From Larkinella knui (GTDB lineage: Bacteria > Bacteroidota > Bacteroidia > Cytophagales > Spirosomataceae), in contig NZ_RQJP01000002.1 in NCBI RefSeq assembly GCF_003858645.1, positions 744,001-808,000 of the forward strand: a DNA stretch of 64,000 nucleotides. Direction: 5' to 3'. The notes beneath the pieces were generated by a model, which saw only the letters and a list, made by a program, of their open reading frames with translations, was not told where the DNA came from and did no database searches. The translations under genes were made by a program, and so were the position numbers. Of the stretch, positions 35,152 through 44,094 are shown one piece after another; the stretch's first letter is position 1, and each line of letters begins with the position of its first letter.

Positions 35152-36003
35152 ATGACTTTCTCTAAAATCAGCCTGCTATTTTGTTTGTTTTTGCCGGTAT
35201 CCGCTATCGCTCAAGTCATTACTCCGGATACGTTACAAACGGTGGTCCCAACGGACACGGCCGCTACCGACACGACGGATGCCGACCGGAATCCGGACGA
35301 AGCCGCCCAATCCGATACCGTTGCCGCCAGCGATCCGACCGGTTTTCATTATAAAATTACCGCCGACGGCACCATCACCGCGGGCAATGTCAACCGGGCG
35401 CTGGTTCAGATCGGGAGTTCGTTCGACTGGGCCGTGAGCCGTCTGTTCCGGTTTGCCAGCAACCCGTCTTTCGCCTACGGGCGGCAAAATCAGCTCCTGA
35501 ATGAACGGGAAATTCTGGCCGACTTCCGAACCACCATCCTGCAGGAACGGCGTTTTTATTACCTCGGTTTTGGGGCGGTAGAAATCAGCAATTTGCGGAA
35601 AATCCGGCAACGACTCACCGGTGGCGGGGGTGTGGGCTATAAACTGCTCAGTCGCAAGAATGCCTATCTGTCCGTAACCAATGTGCTGTTGTACGAATAC
35701 ACGGATTTTATTACCAACTCGGCAGAAGTAAAAGACATCAATGTTTTGCGTAACTCAACTCGTGTATACGGTGAATATCAGTGGAATAACGGGCGGTATT
35801 CGGTAACGCATACCGTTTTTATGCAACCGGCCCTCAACCAGCCCAACCTCCGGTGGAATGGCAACGTGGCGTTTCAAATTCGGCTCACCTCGCTCATCGG
35901 CGTGCGGACGTCCGTTCAGAATTCGTACGAAAGTGTAGTGGCCGCGGGTCGCAAAAACAATGATTTTCGGTGGACAACGGGCCTTATTTTAGAGGTAAAA
36001 TAA
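35152..36003 (+). CDS. Outer-membrane DUF481-type protein
   Basis: 283 residues from the ATG at 35152. Signal peptide MTFSKISLLFCLFLPVSAIA. A short acidic, Thr/Asp-rich linker (TDTAATDTTDADRNPDEAAQ) follows. The rest shows alternating hydrophobic strands ending in aromatic residues: FDWAVSRLFRFASNPSFAYG, RRFYYLGFGAVEISNLRKIR, AYLSVTNVLLYEYTDFIT and RYSVTHTVFMQPALNQPNLR. This is typical of a small beta-barrel of the DUF481 type. Function unknown. It is divergent from the Gfo/Idh unit. Confidence 0.72.
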   Translation: MTFSKISLLFCLFLPVSAIAQVITPDTLQTVVPTDTAATDTTDADRNPDEAAQSDTVAASDPTGFHYKITADGTITAGNVNRALVQIGSSFDWAVSRLFRFASNPSFAYGRQNQLLNEREILADFRTTILQERRFYYLGFGAVEISNLRKIRQRLTGGGGVGYKLLSRKNAYLSVTNVLLYEYTDFITNSAEVKDINVLRNSTRVYGEYQWNNGRYSVTHTVFMQPALNQPNLRWNGNVAFQIRLTSLIGVRTSVQNSYESVVAAGRKNNDFRWTTGLILEVK

Positions 36004-36098
36004 CGGGCGGTTTTTGGTAACCACCATCAAACCACGTATCTTTTCCACTTTCGTGAACTCATCCATACTATACGTAAAGCCCTGAAAGGCTATAATTT

Positions 36099-36626
36099 AT
36101 GCATCTGAATCAATCGTACGCGGAGTATCTACAGCACACTTCTATTTCGGCCCGGCCGTTCCCGGCGGCTTCGCTGGAGGTCTTTCTGCTCGATCAGGCG
36201 CAGGATCGTCACCACCGGCGTGAAGTGGAAACGCTCCAGGACTTCGCCGAGGTTTTTGACTGGAAACTTCGGCGCAATTACGAAAAGGTGCTCCATGACG
36301 GCTATACGCTCATTGTTTCCAATGCGGCCAAATCGATTTTGTGGGTTAGCCACCAGTTTCTGGCCATGACCGGTTACAGTCCCAATGAAGTAATCGGTCG
36401 GACACCCCGTTTTCTGCAAGGGCCCGATACCGATCCGGCCCGGATTCGTCAGCTCTCGAACGAACTGGCCTTAGCCTCTCAAAGTCAGCGTATTACACCC
36501 ATTTGCCAGCAATTGATTAATTACCGGAAAGGGGGAATACCGTATCTTTGTGACCTCGAAATTGATCCCATCTGGAACCACCGGGGCGAATTGACGCACT
36601 ATATTGCGGTGGAAAAAGAGGTGTAG
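36099..36626 (+). CDS. Stand-alone PAS protein resembling LOV but without the reactive Cys
   Basis: 175 residues, cytoplasmic. The C-terminal two-thirds is one PAS domain: GYTLIVSNAAKSILWVSHQF, LAMTGYSPNEVIGRTPRFLQ, GPDTDPARIRQLSNELA, then YRKGGIPYLCDLEIDPIWNH. The stretch GRTPRFLQGPDTDPARI matches the LOV flavin-binding loop (GRNCRFLQG), but the Cys that forms the light-induced flavin adduct is Pro here. It may still bind flavin or another ligand without the photocycle. No output domain is fused. It converges with the LytR-type gene. Confidence 0.85.
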   Translation: MHLNQSYAEYLQHTSISARPFPAASLEVFLLDQAQDRHHRREVETLQDFAEVFDWKLRRNYEKVLHDGYTLIVSNAAKSILWVSHQFLAMTGYSPNEVIGRTPRFLQGPDTDPARIRQLSNELALASQSQRITPICQQLINYRKGGIPYLCDLEIDPIWNHRGELTHYIAVEKEV

Positions 36627-36627
36627 A

Positions 36628-36730
36628 GTATACGGTTTTCGATATACGGTTTTCGGTTGGCTGACGCAAGTGTTGGACGCACGCGTCAGCCAACGTAAAC
36701 CGAATACCGTAAACCAAAAACCGTATACCG
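36628..36730. repeat. Palindromic repeat, GTTGGCTGACGC family, copy 1
   Basis: Inner arms GTTGGCTGACGC (36656-36667) and GCGTCAGCCAAC (36683-36694), flanked by AT-rich outer arms that also pair (GTATACGGTTTTCG / AAAACCGTATAC-type). It lies between convergent genes. The same 12-bp arms recur at 62499-62548. Confidence 0.88.
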
Positions 36731-36733
36731 AGT

Positions 36734-37474
36734 TTAAATCTTCTCCAGCAAATTCAGGAACTCCTGTTTTTTGTTACGCGAAACCGGGATGTTTTTGTTG
36801 TTTTCCATGATCACCTCGCCCCCATCGCCCCGAATGTAGCGTTGAACGTAACGCAGGTTGATGAGGTAGCCGTGGTGAACCCGGCAGAAGCCCTTGGTTT
36901 CCAGCACGTCCTCCACTTCTTTTAAAGTCTTGGAAATCAGCACCACTTTGCCGTTGGTCAGGAAAAACCGGGTGTAGCCACCGTCGGATTCGCAGTAGTA
37001 AATCTCTTCGCTGTTGATAATTTGCAGCCCTTCCATCGTGGGCAGCGCAATGCGGTCGCCGGTTTTCTGCCGATGCAGGTAGTCGATGAAGCTCTCGACT
37101 TTGGGCGTCGACCGGGTCAACCGCTCCTGCTCCGCTTTCTGAACGGCCTGCACCAGTTCGTCCTTATCGATGGGTTTCAGGATATAGTCCAGCGCATTGT
37201 GACGGATGGCTTTGATGGCGTACTCGTTATAAGCCGTTGTAAAAATAACGTCGAACTTGGTAAACCGGCACGCTTCGAGCATATCGAATCCGCTCATACC
37301 GGGCATCTCGATGTCGAGAAATACCAGGTCCGGGTGGTGCATTTCAACGGCCTGATAGCCCTCGGTTCCATCGACGCAGGACGCCAGAAGCTGTACCTGG
37401 GGGCAATACCGCTGGAGCAGCAGGGCGAGCACGTCACGGCAATGTTTTTCATCATCGACAATAATGGCAGTCAT
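36734..37474 (-). CDS. LytTR-type response regulator
   Basis: 246 residues. Receiver domain 1-120 with phospho-acceptor Asp54 in LVFLDIEMPGMSGFDML and YNEYAIKAIRHNALDYILKP at its end. The LytTR DNA-binding domain fills about 145-240: RIALPTMEGLQIINSEEIYY, then CESDGGYTRFFLTNGKVVLI and FCRVHHGYLINLRYVQRYIR. It forms a two-component system with the LytS-type kinase gene one base upstream. Targets unknown. Confidence 0.95.
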   Translation of the reverse strand: MTAIIVDDEKHCRDVLALLLQRYCPQVQLLASCVDGTEGYQAVEMHHPDLVFLDIEMPGMSGFDMLEACRFTKFDVIFTTAYNEYAIKAIRHNALDYILKPIDKDELVQAVQKAEQERLTRSTPKVESFIDYLHRQKTGDRIALPTMEGLQIINSEEIYYCESDGGYTRFFLTNGKVVLISKTLKEVEDVLETKGFCRVHHGYLINLRYVQRYIRGDGGEVIMENNKNIPVSRNKKQEFLNLLEKI

Positions 37475-37475
37475 C

Positions 37476-38711
37476 TTATTTTAATTTCATGGTGAACGTT
37501 ACACAGGTGCCGGCCGCAACACCGGTTGAATCGACCAGATCGGCCACGTCGATCCGGGCATCGACCCCATAAATCTCATTGACAATCTGGAGCCGCTCTT
37601 CCGCAATCCGGCTGCCGTGCGCCTTGTGGGCCATCAGACCATTGATCTGCGACCGCTGCGAGGCTTCGCGTCCCACTCCGTTGTCGACAATGCAAATAAC
37701 CAAAAAACCGGCTACCTGCTGGCAATCGATACTTAAAACCGGTTTTTCAGCTTTCTGGGCTAACAGTCCGTGCCGGATCGCATTTTCAACGTACGGCTGA
37801 AGCAGCAAGGGCGGTACGTGCACCGTATCCTGGCTCAGTGTTTTGCTGACCGTCAGCGAAAATTCAAAGGTATCATCACTCCGCAACTGTTCCAGTTCGA
37901 TATACGTCTGCAGCGCCTTCAATTCGTTGCGCAACGACACCCACTCGGTTTGGGTGTTATCGATCATCTGCCGCATCAATCGCGAAAACTTGGTCAGATA
38001 CATCGACGCTTCGTCGACGTCGTTTTGCAGAATAAATTTATTGATGGCGTTCAGGCTGTTGAATACAAAGTGCGGATTCATCTGCATCCGCAGGGCCAGC
38101 AGTTTCGTTTCGGCAATTCGTTTATTGTTTTCCAGCAATTGCCGTTCGGTTTGCTGGTAAGCCTGTTCAATCTGCACCCGCCGGATTTTCTGAGCACAAA
38201 GCTTGGCAATACTGGACAGAATGTGCAGGTGTCGGGGCTGAAAAAAATTCTTTTCGGGATGTTCGGCATCGATGATTCCCATCACTTTCCCTTCCAGAAT
38301 AATAGGGACCGTAATTTCGGAATACCGCATCTCATCATCGCAGATGTAGCGGGGGTCTTTCGATGTATCGCCAATCCGTTCCGCCTGTCCGGTCATCACA
38401 ACCGAGCCAACGATTCCCTGTCCGATTGGAATTTCGATGGGCTCGAGAATTTCAAAAGACCGGGGATTTTTGGGGCCGTGAGCGGCTTTTTGTACTAATA
38501 CATTCCGTTTCTCATCCAGCAAATAGATCACACAGTCGACGAAGTTGAGCCGGGCGATGCAGTTCTTGACAACGTCCCACAGAACCTCTTCCACGGTGGT
38601 TTGATCAATAAGTGAAATCGCAAAAAAATTGATGGCCCGTTCGCTTTCGAGCTCTTCTTCTAACGCCTTCCTTTCCTGATCTGCCTGCTTGTGTCTCTCA
38701 TTTTTAAGCAC
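37476..38711 (-). CDS. GAF-containing LytS-type histidine kinase
   Basis: 411 residues, GTG start at 38711. N-terminal coiled coil (1-27), a GAF domain (about 28-180: EEVLWDVVKNCIARLNFVDC, IPIGQGIVGSVVMTGQAERI), a second short coiled coil (180-205), then the His_kinase domain with phospho-acceptor His214 in MQMNPHFVFNSLNAINKFIL. The C-terminal HATPase_c has PPLLLQPYVENAIRHGLLAQ (N-box) and ICIVDNGVGREAS (G1). No membrane helix, so it senses a cytoplasmic signal through GAF. The response-regulator gene starts 1 bp after its stop. Confidence 0.95.
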   Translation of the reverse strand: MLKNERHKQADQERKALEEELESERAINFFAISLIDQTTVEEVLWDVVKNCIARLNFVDCVIYLLDEKRNVLVQKAAHGPKNPRSFEILEPIEIPIGQGIVGSVVMTGQAERIGDTSKDPRYICDDEMRYSEITVPIILEGKVMGIIDAEHPEKNFFQPRHLHILSSIAKLCAQKIRRVQIEQAYQQTERQLLENNKRIAETKLLALRMQMNPHFVFNSLNAINKFILQNDVDEASMYLTKFSRLMRQMIDNTQTEWVSLRNELKALQTYIELEQLRSDDTFEFSLTVSKTLSQDTVHVPPLLLQPYVENAIRHGLLAQKAEKPVLSIDCQQVAGFLVICIVDNGVGREASQRSQINGLMAHKAHGSRIAEERLQIVNEIYGVDARIDVADLVDSTGVAAGTCVTFTMKLK

Positions 38712-38872
38712 GTTTAGGTTGTTTGATGGAGTAAAAATCGCTTCCGGATTAGTTGATCTAAAGTAGAGTTTATTATCTGCTTTTGAAAGAACGAATCAAC
38801 AACTGGTAGTTTCCTGTCAATAACCTGTCGAAAAAGCCGGGTAAGCTGTGTACGTCTTTTACTCAACGGTAC

Positions 38873-38903
38873 AAAAAAACGCCCGGCAAAGGCCGGACGT
38901 TTT
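38873..38903 (-). terminator. Terminator downstream of the first YD-like lipoprotein gene
   Basis: On the minus strand: AAAACGTCCGGC, short loop CTTT, GCCGGGCGTTTT, then more T (11-bp stem plus one mismatch, T-run of 7). It lies 34 bp beyond the stop of the lipoprotein gene. Confidence 0.8.
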
Positions 38904-38937
38904 AAGCATTACCGAATACACACTACTTATTCTGTTC

Positions 38938-39861
38938 TTATTTGTACCCAAATGCAAAGGTTTCCGTCATTGTTTTGGCACCGCCAACGTATCCACTTTC
39001 GGGTAATGTGTGACGGGTATTTTCGCGCTCGGTGATGTATCCGCTGCTGTTAAAGGTATACTTGTAGTCGATCGCATCGATAATGACATACGTCACCTTG
39101 GTTTCATATTCGCAGCGAACGGGGAGCGATTTATGAAATTTTCCATAGATGGGTTGAAATTCATCGACCTCATCATAAAGCGACGAATAAAGCATATTCA
39201 TGTGGTTTTTATCCGGAATCAGGGGTTGCCAGCTAGGGTCAGTTGGTTTCTTATAATAATAGTGAAAAGCGCCTAATCTTGCGTGGTTCCAAAACTCGAT
39301 AGTTTCCAGATTTCCATCCACATAACTGAACGATTCAAAATGCTGGTAATCATCCTGATCTCTGATTATTTCCAGTTGATTCTTCGAATTATAAAAATAA
39401 CTATATCGGGAACTCGACGTGGTTTCTTTCCCATTATCGATTTGATAGTTGGTAATAAACGACTCCTTACAGCGGCCTTTCGCATCGAGAATGATCAGCG
39501 TTTTCGTCGTTAGCCTGCCTCCAACATAATCCCGAATAGTCATCCCCGATCCATTGGAAGCTCTCACGTATTCCCGAATCAAGCTGGGGTCCGCCGTTGA
39601 TTGCAGTTTAACCAGCTTACCATCCGCATCGTAGCTTAACTTCCAGTGGCCATATGTATCTAACACATAAGGGTTTGCATTCAATATACCCCCGCCGGCA
39701 GGCATCGTAGTGGGCAGTCCCGTACCCGGTATTGGTTCGTTGGAACGGGGAACCGTAGTACCCGGATCCGGGCTAAGCAGCGTGTTTTTTTCGCAGGAAA
39801 CCAGACTTAGGGAAACGGCAAGACTAAAAATTAAAAGGGCATTCTTTGAAAAATAATTCAT
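38938..39861 (-). CDS. Lipoprotein with YD/RHS-like repeats, copy A
   Basis: 307 residues from the ATG at 39861. Signal peptide with lipobox (SLAVSLSLVSC, Cys about 23), so it is lipid-anchored after processing by Lgt. It has a Pro/Gly-rich spacer (PGTTVPRSNEPIPGTGLPT). Strand-turn repeats follow that resemble YD/RHS or DUF4595 units: HWKLSYDADGKLVKLQST, SRYSYFYNSKNQLEIIRD and DYKYTFNSSGYITERENTRH. Function unknown. It is a paralogue-like neighbour of the gene at 40088-41032 and could come from the same duplication. Confidence 0.75.
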   Translation of the reverse strand: MNYFSKNALLIFSLAVSLSLVSCEKNTLLSPDPGTTVPRSNEPIPGTGLPTTMPAGGGILNANPYVLDTYGHWKLSYDADGKLVKLQSTADPSLIREYVRASNGSGMTIRDYVGGRLTTKTLIILDAKGRCKESFITNYQIDNGKETTSSSRYSYFYNSKNQLEIIRDQDDYQHFESFSYVDGNLETIEFWNHARLGAFHYYYKKPTDPSWQPLIPDKNHMNMLYSSLYDEVDEFQPIYGKFHKSLPVRCEYETKVTYVIIDAIDYKYTFNSSGYITERENTRHTLPESGYVGGAKTMTETFAFGYK

Positions 39862-40087
39862 TTCGCTTTGTTGTTTGTAATGAAAAATAATACGCAACAC
39901 GGCACACTTAAACAAGAAGTTATACCAAACTAACAGGAGAATACTTCAGGCACTAACTCGGATAAACTACGGATCACTAAGTGAGAAATACGCCAATCCA
40001 TTACGTTTTAATCCACTTAATGAGCCGTATAAAAAGTCATTCTCCCGTGTTAGCAGATTGTTCAACTTTGTTGAGGCAGGTTTTTAG

Positions 40088-41032
40088 TTATTGAATTCTG
40101 GGGTTGGTAACGAAATACTCGTAGGGGGTCGATTGAATTAGCTGGGCGTTGAAAATGGCATATGTATCCTGCTTAGTTACATACCCATCCAGGTTAATGG
40201 CGTATTGATAGTACGAGTTACTAACCAGGTTATACGGCGCAAAGGTTTCCATTTTTTTACCCCTCGCCAGGTGTTTGCTGTATTTGCCAAAAACCGTCAC
40301 ATACGGATCGACCTGCAATTCTTCCGGGTTAAACGGATTACGGTCGTTCCGGATTGGGTCGCCGAAAGCCGTATATTCATACGTAGATTCACGGATTTTC
40401 ACATTCTGCGTGTTGTACTCCGTCGCCTTGGTTAAATCGCCATTTGTATTGTACGTAAAGTCAATGCGCTTATACGGATAATAGGCTTCCTGAAAGTTGC
40501 TCAAATTCACGTTTGCAATTTGTCCCTTGTCATTGTACGTATACAGGCGTTCCGTTTTGACTATTTCATCACCTTGCTTGTAATGCATATATTTTTCCGT
40601 TTTAACCAGATAGCACTGATCAGGATAATTTTTGTAATACGGATTAGCGGGTTCAATTAGAACTGGTTGTCCGCCAGCGGCCATGGCTTTATGGATATAA
40701 TAGGTCGTCACAACATCCAGCTTATTATCGTTATATTCTGATGAGAATACGCGCGTAGAATCCTGGTAAGTGTAGTCGATGTAACGGGTGGGGCTGTAGG
40801 TAACTCTCTTCAATTTACCATTCGCATAATAGGTCAGTGTCGTGTTCCCCTGCTTTGTCAGAAGGTATTTTTTGGCAGCAGTTACTAGTATTTCGCCATC
40901 ATCGAGCCCAACGGTGGGCTGCTGAGTAGACGGCTGAACGGGAGAAATAGCCGTTTCACGGTTGCAGGATACGATCCCGGTCAAAACCAAAAGGCCAATG
41001 CAAGTGATTCGTAGTTGGGCAATGAAGTTCAT
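40088..41032 (-). CDS. Lipoprotein with YD/RHS-like repeats, copy B
   Basis: 314 residues from the ATG at 41032; a longer frame to 41155 contains the promoter. Lipobox GLLVLTGIVSC with lipidated Cys at about 23. Then strand-turn repeats: TLTYYANGKLKRVTYSPTRY, RLYTYNDKGQIANVNLSNF, YPYKRIDFTYNTNGDLTKAT and YQYAINLDGYVTKQDTYA, more regular than in copy A. Probable outer-membrane or periplasmic lipoprotein. Same general design as the downstream gene but low sequence identity. Confidence 0.75.
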   Translation of the reverse strand: MNFIAQLRITCIGLLVLTGIVSCNRETAISPVQPSTQQPTVGLDDGEILVTAAKKYLLTKQGNTTLTYYANGKLKRVTYSPTRYIDYTYQDSTRVFSSEYNDNKLDVVTTYYIHKAMAAGGQPVLIEPANPYYKNYPDQCYLVKTEKYMHYKQGDEIVKTERLYTYNDKGQIANVNLSNFQEAYYPYKRIDFTYNTNGDLTKATEYNTQNVKIRESTYEYTAFGDPIRNDRNPFNPEELQVDPYVTVFGKYSKHLARGKKMETFAPYNLVSNSYYQYAINLDGYVTKQDTYAIFNAQLIQSTPYEYFVTNPRIQ

Positions 41033-41073
41033 GGTATTTGCGGTGTTGTTTAGTTTATACGGATCGAACACTG

Positions 41074-41081
41074 CAAATGTA
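41074..41081 (-). promoter_or_regulatory. -7 box of lipoprotein copy B
   Basis: TACATTTG on the minus strand, exact -7 match, 41 bp before the ATG at 41032. No clear -33 box. Confidence 0.5.
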
Positions 41082-41291
41082 GACTCACCCCACACAGCCT
41101 GCCAGCACGAACCCATACCTGGTACACATTGGGCCATACCGAGTCGCTCAGGCATGATAAGTGGCTAAAAAGCGCCCATTTAAACCGTTAAAAATAGGCA
41201 GCGGGCAGATACGGCTTCCTAATTTGTGACTAAAACCGCTAAAGACTAAACTTCTGACCGTTTGATTTGTCCAAAGCGGAAATCAAGACCC

Positions 41292-42728
41292 ATGAAGGAG
41301 CGAGCCAACAAACAACACCTATTCTGGCGGGCGGGCTTTGGTGCCAGCCCGGACCGACTTCGCGAGACCGAACATCAATCGGTGCGAAAAATAGTGCGCA
41401 AGTTGTTCAGCGATAGCCAGTCGTTCACTCCGCTGCCAACGGTTGGCGGTGAACAACCCAACCGCAGGGAGTTGAAAGGGCTGCTGCAAGAAGGCAAACT
41501 GGATCGGGACAAGCTGAAAGACCGGATTCGCGAAAACCGGGAAGCCATCCGCGACCTGAATGTGCTTTGGATGGAGCAAATGGCGTCGGGTCGGGGTGCG
41601 TTACGCGAAAAAATGGCGCTGTTCTGGCACGGCCATTTCGCTTGCCGCAATCAGAATAATGTTCGCATGGTGCAGCAGTATACAAACGTCATCCGGGAAC
41701 ACGCGCTGGGCAATTTCGGCGATCTGCTGATGGCCGTGTCCAAATCCCCGGCCATGCTGCAATTTCTGAACAACCAGCAAAACCGCAAAAATGCTCCCAA
41801 CGAAAACTTCGCCCGCGAGGTGATGGAATTGTTTACGCTGGGCCGCGCCAACTATACCGAACACGACATCAAAGAAGCCGCCCGGGCCTTCACCGGCTGG
41901 GGTTTTAACGCACAGGGCGAGTTTGTTTTCCGCCGGAATGTTCACGACGACGGCGAGAAAACCGTCTTTGGAAAAACCGGTCCTTTCCAGGGTGAAGACA
42001 TCATCAAACTTCTGCTGGAGCGGAAGGAAACGGCCACTTTCGTGACCACCAAATTGGTCCGGTTTCTGGTCAACGATGACCTTCCTGCCGATCAACCTGA
42101 TCATCAGCGAATCGACCAGCTTGCCGATCAGTTTTATCAAAGTAACTACGACATTGCCGGGTTGCTGGAGACGATTTTTACCAGCGACTGGTTTTATGAA
42201 CCGAAAAATATCGGCGCTCATATTAAATCGCCGGTGGAATTGCTGGCCGGATTGCAGCGCAGTCTGGGTATTAAGTTCGAACAGAAACAACCCATTTTAT
42301 ACGTCCAGCGAACGCTGGGGCAGGTTTTACTGTATCCGCCCAACGTGGCAGGCTGGCCGGGCGGGCGCAACTGGATCGACAGCTCAAGCCTGCTTTTTCG
42401 GATGAAGCTGCCGGATCTGATTCTGAAAGAGGGTGAAGTAACCATTAAACCCAAAGACGACGGCGATGTCAATACCGAACTCCTCGCCCGAAAAGTAAAC
42501 CGGATGTTTGCCGCCACCATCGACTGGCCAGCCTTTGAAAAAGCCTTTCAAAAAGTCCGGGATGAGGAGCTAATCGATGAGCTGGCCCTGTATTTATTGC
42601 CGCAACCGCTGACGGGTTCTCAACGCAGTTTGCTGGTGGCGCGGGTAAAAAAAGAGGCCACCCGCAGTGAACAAATCCGGACGCTGACAACGGCCATCAT
42701 GTCATTACCAGACTATCAATTGTGTTGA
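41292..42728 (+). CDS. DUF1800 family protein
   Basis: 478 residues from the ATG at 41292. The DUF1800 signature is spread through the protein: HLFWRAGFGASPDRLRETEH, MALFWHGHFACRNQNNVRMV, NENFAREVMELFTLGRANYT, AARAFTGWGFNAQGEFVFR and YPPNVAGWPGGRNWIDSSSL. No clear signal peptide is seen. It is followed 63 bp later by a DUF1501 gene; the two families are very often paired, and probably act together in the periplasm or at the surface, but no biochemical role is settled. Confidence 0.92.
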   Translation: MKERANKQHLFWRAGFGASPDRLRETEHQSVRKIVRKLFSDSQSFTPLPTVGGEQPNRRELKGLLQEGKLDRDKLKDRIRENREAIRDLNVLWMEQMASGRGALREKMALFWHGHFACRNQNNVRMVQQYTNVIREHALGNFGDLLMAVSKSPAMLQFLNNQQNRKNAPNENFAREVMELFTLGRANYTEHDIKEAARAFTGWGFNAQGEFVFRRNVHDDGEKTVFGKTGPFQGEDIIKLLLERKETATFVTTKLVRFLVNDDLPADQPDHQRIDQLADQFYQSNYDIAGLLETIFTSDWFYEPKNIGAHIKSPVELLAGLQRSLGIKFEQKQPILYVQRTLGQVLLYPPNVAGWPGGRNWIDSSSLLFRMKLPDLILKEGEVTIKPKDDGDVNTELLARKVNRMFAATIDWPAFEKAFQKVRDEELIDELALYLLPQPLTGSQRSLLVARVKKEATRSEQIRTLTTAIMSLPDYQLC

Positions 42729-42791
42729 ATGGGCTGGATAGCTAAAAATGACCAGAACCCATTTAACCCTTCTTAACCATACATTCCATCC

Positions 42792-44015
42792 ATGAACCGA
42801 CGGAAATTTTTCAAAAACTCAGCCTTTGCCACCGTGGGAACCATGCTGATTCCCCATTTTCTGAAAGCCTACGAGGCTAATCCCTTCGGGGCCAGCCAGT
42901 CGGCAGGAAAAACGCTGGTGATTGTTCAGCTGTCGGGTGGCAACGACGGTTTGAATACCGTAGTGCCTTTTCGCAATGACATCTATTACCGCGAACGGCC
43001 AACGATTGGAATTGCGCCCGAAAAAGTATTAAAACTGAACGACGAAATTGGCTTCAACCCGGCGCTGGAAGCGCTGAAAGGTTTGTATGACGACGGGCTG
43101 GTGACGGTGGTCAACAACGTTGGCTATCCGAATCCGGACCGCTCCCACTTTCGGTCGATGGACATCTGGCAAACCGCCAGCGATTCGAATAAATACCTGA
43201 CTACGGGGTGGTTAGGTCGGTATCTGGATGCCAATTGCCACGGAAACGACTGCCTTGCGCACCGGGCCATTGAAGTAGACGACACCCTGAGCCTGGCGTT
43301 GAAGGGCCAGGAACTGACTGGTTTGGCGTTGCTCGACCCCAAAAAATTGTATAATCAAACCCGCAACGGGCTGGTTCAGGAACTGTCCAAAATGAAGCCG
43401 GATGCGGAGACGACCGCAGCGCATCCAAACGTCTCGTATTTGTATAAAACCCTGGCCGAAACCGCTTCGTCGGCCAATTATATCTACGATAAATCAAAAG
43501 TCACGCACACCCAAACCGTCTATCCGACCACTGAATTGGGAAACCGGCTGAAAACCGTATCGGAGCTGATTACGTCGGGGGTCAATACCAATGTGTATTA
43601 TATTTCCATTTCGGGGTTCGATACGCACATCAACCAGCCGGGACAGCAGGAGCGGTTGTTGCGCCAGTATGCCGAAGCCGTGGCGGCTTTTACCAAAGAC
43701 CTGAAATCAACCGGAAAACTGAACGACGTGCTGCTGATGACCTTCTCCGAATTTGGCCGCCGGGTGAAGCAGAACGCCAGCAACGGCACCGACCACGGCA
43801 CGGCCAACAACCTGTTCCTGATTGGCGGGGGACTAACACCGGGCCGGGTTTTCAACGAAGCCCCGAACCTGACGAATCTGGATGAAGGGGATTTGAAATA
43901 CTCCGTCGATTTCCGGAGTATTTACGCGACGCTTCTCCGTGAGTGGCTCAAGGTGGATGACGTGGCGGTTTTGGGAAGGCCGTTTGAGACGCTGAAAATT
44001 GTTTCGCAGAGTTAA
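42792..44015 (+). CDS. DUF1501 family protein with Tat-type signal
   Basis: 407 residues. The N-terminus MNRRKFFKNSAFATVGTMLI is a Tat-type signal (RRKFF). The DUF1501 body shows LVIVQLSGGNDGLNTVVPFR, PNPDRSHFRSMDIWQT, ISISGFDTHINQPGQQERL, then LLMTFSEFGRRVKQNASNGT and DHGTANNLFLIGG, an alkaline-phosphatase/sulfatase-like core with possible metal ligands. Exported and folded before transport. Its last codons and stop lie inside an intergenic palindrome (44002-44089). Pairs with the DUF1800 gene. Confidence 0.93.
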   Translation: MNRRKFFKNSAFATVGTMLIPHFLKAYEANPFGASQSAGKTLVIVQLSGGNDGLNTVVPFRNDIYYRERPTIGIAPEKVLKLNDEIGFNPALEALKGLYDDGLVTVVNNVGYPNPDRSHFRSMDIWQTASDSNKYLTTGWLGRYLDANCHGNDCLAHRAIEVDDTLSLALKGQELTGLALLDPKKLYNQTRNGLVQELSKMKPDAETTAAHPNVSYLYKTLAETASSANYIYDKSKVTHTQTVYPTTELGNRLKTVSELITSGVNTNVYYISISGFDTHINQPGQQERLLRQYAEAVAAFTKDLKSTGKLNDVLLMTFSEFGRRVKQNASNGTDHGTANNLFLIGGGLTPGRVFNEAPNLTNLDEGDLKYSVDFRSIYATLLREWLKVDDVAVLGRPFETLKIVSQS

Positions 44016-44089
44016 GCGGAGAAAAAGGGAGTTACGCGGAGTTTTTTTTCTCTGATTAACTCTGATGTCCTCCGCTTAACTCTGCGAAA
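44002..44089. repeat. Palindromic repeat, GCAGAG family, copy 2
   Basis: Arms TTTCGCAGAGTTAAGCGGA (44002-44020) and its exact complement (44071-44089). The left arm overlaps the DUF1501 gene and supplies its final codons and TAA. It lies between convergent genes. Confidence 0.92.
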
Positions 44090-44094
44090 TAACT

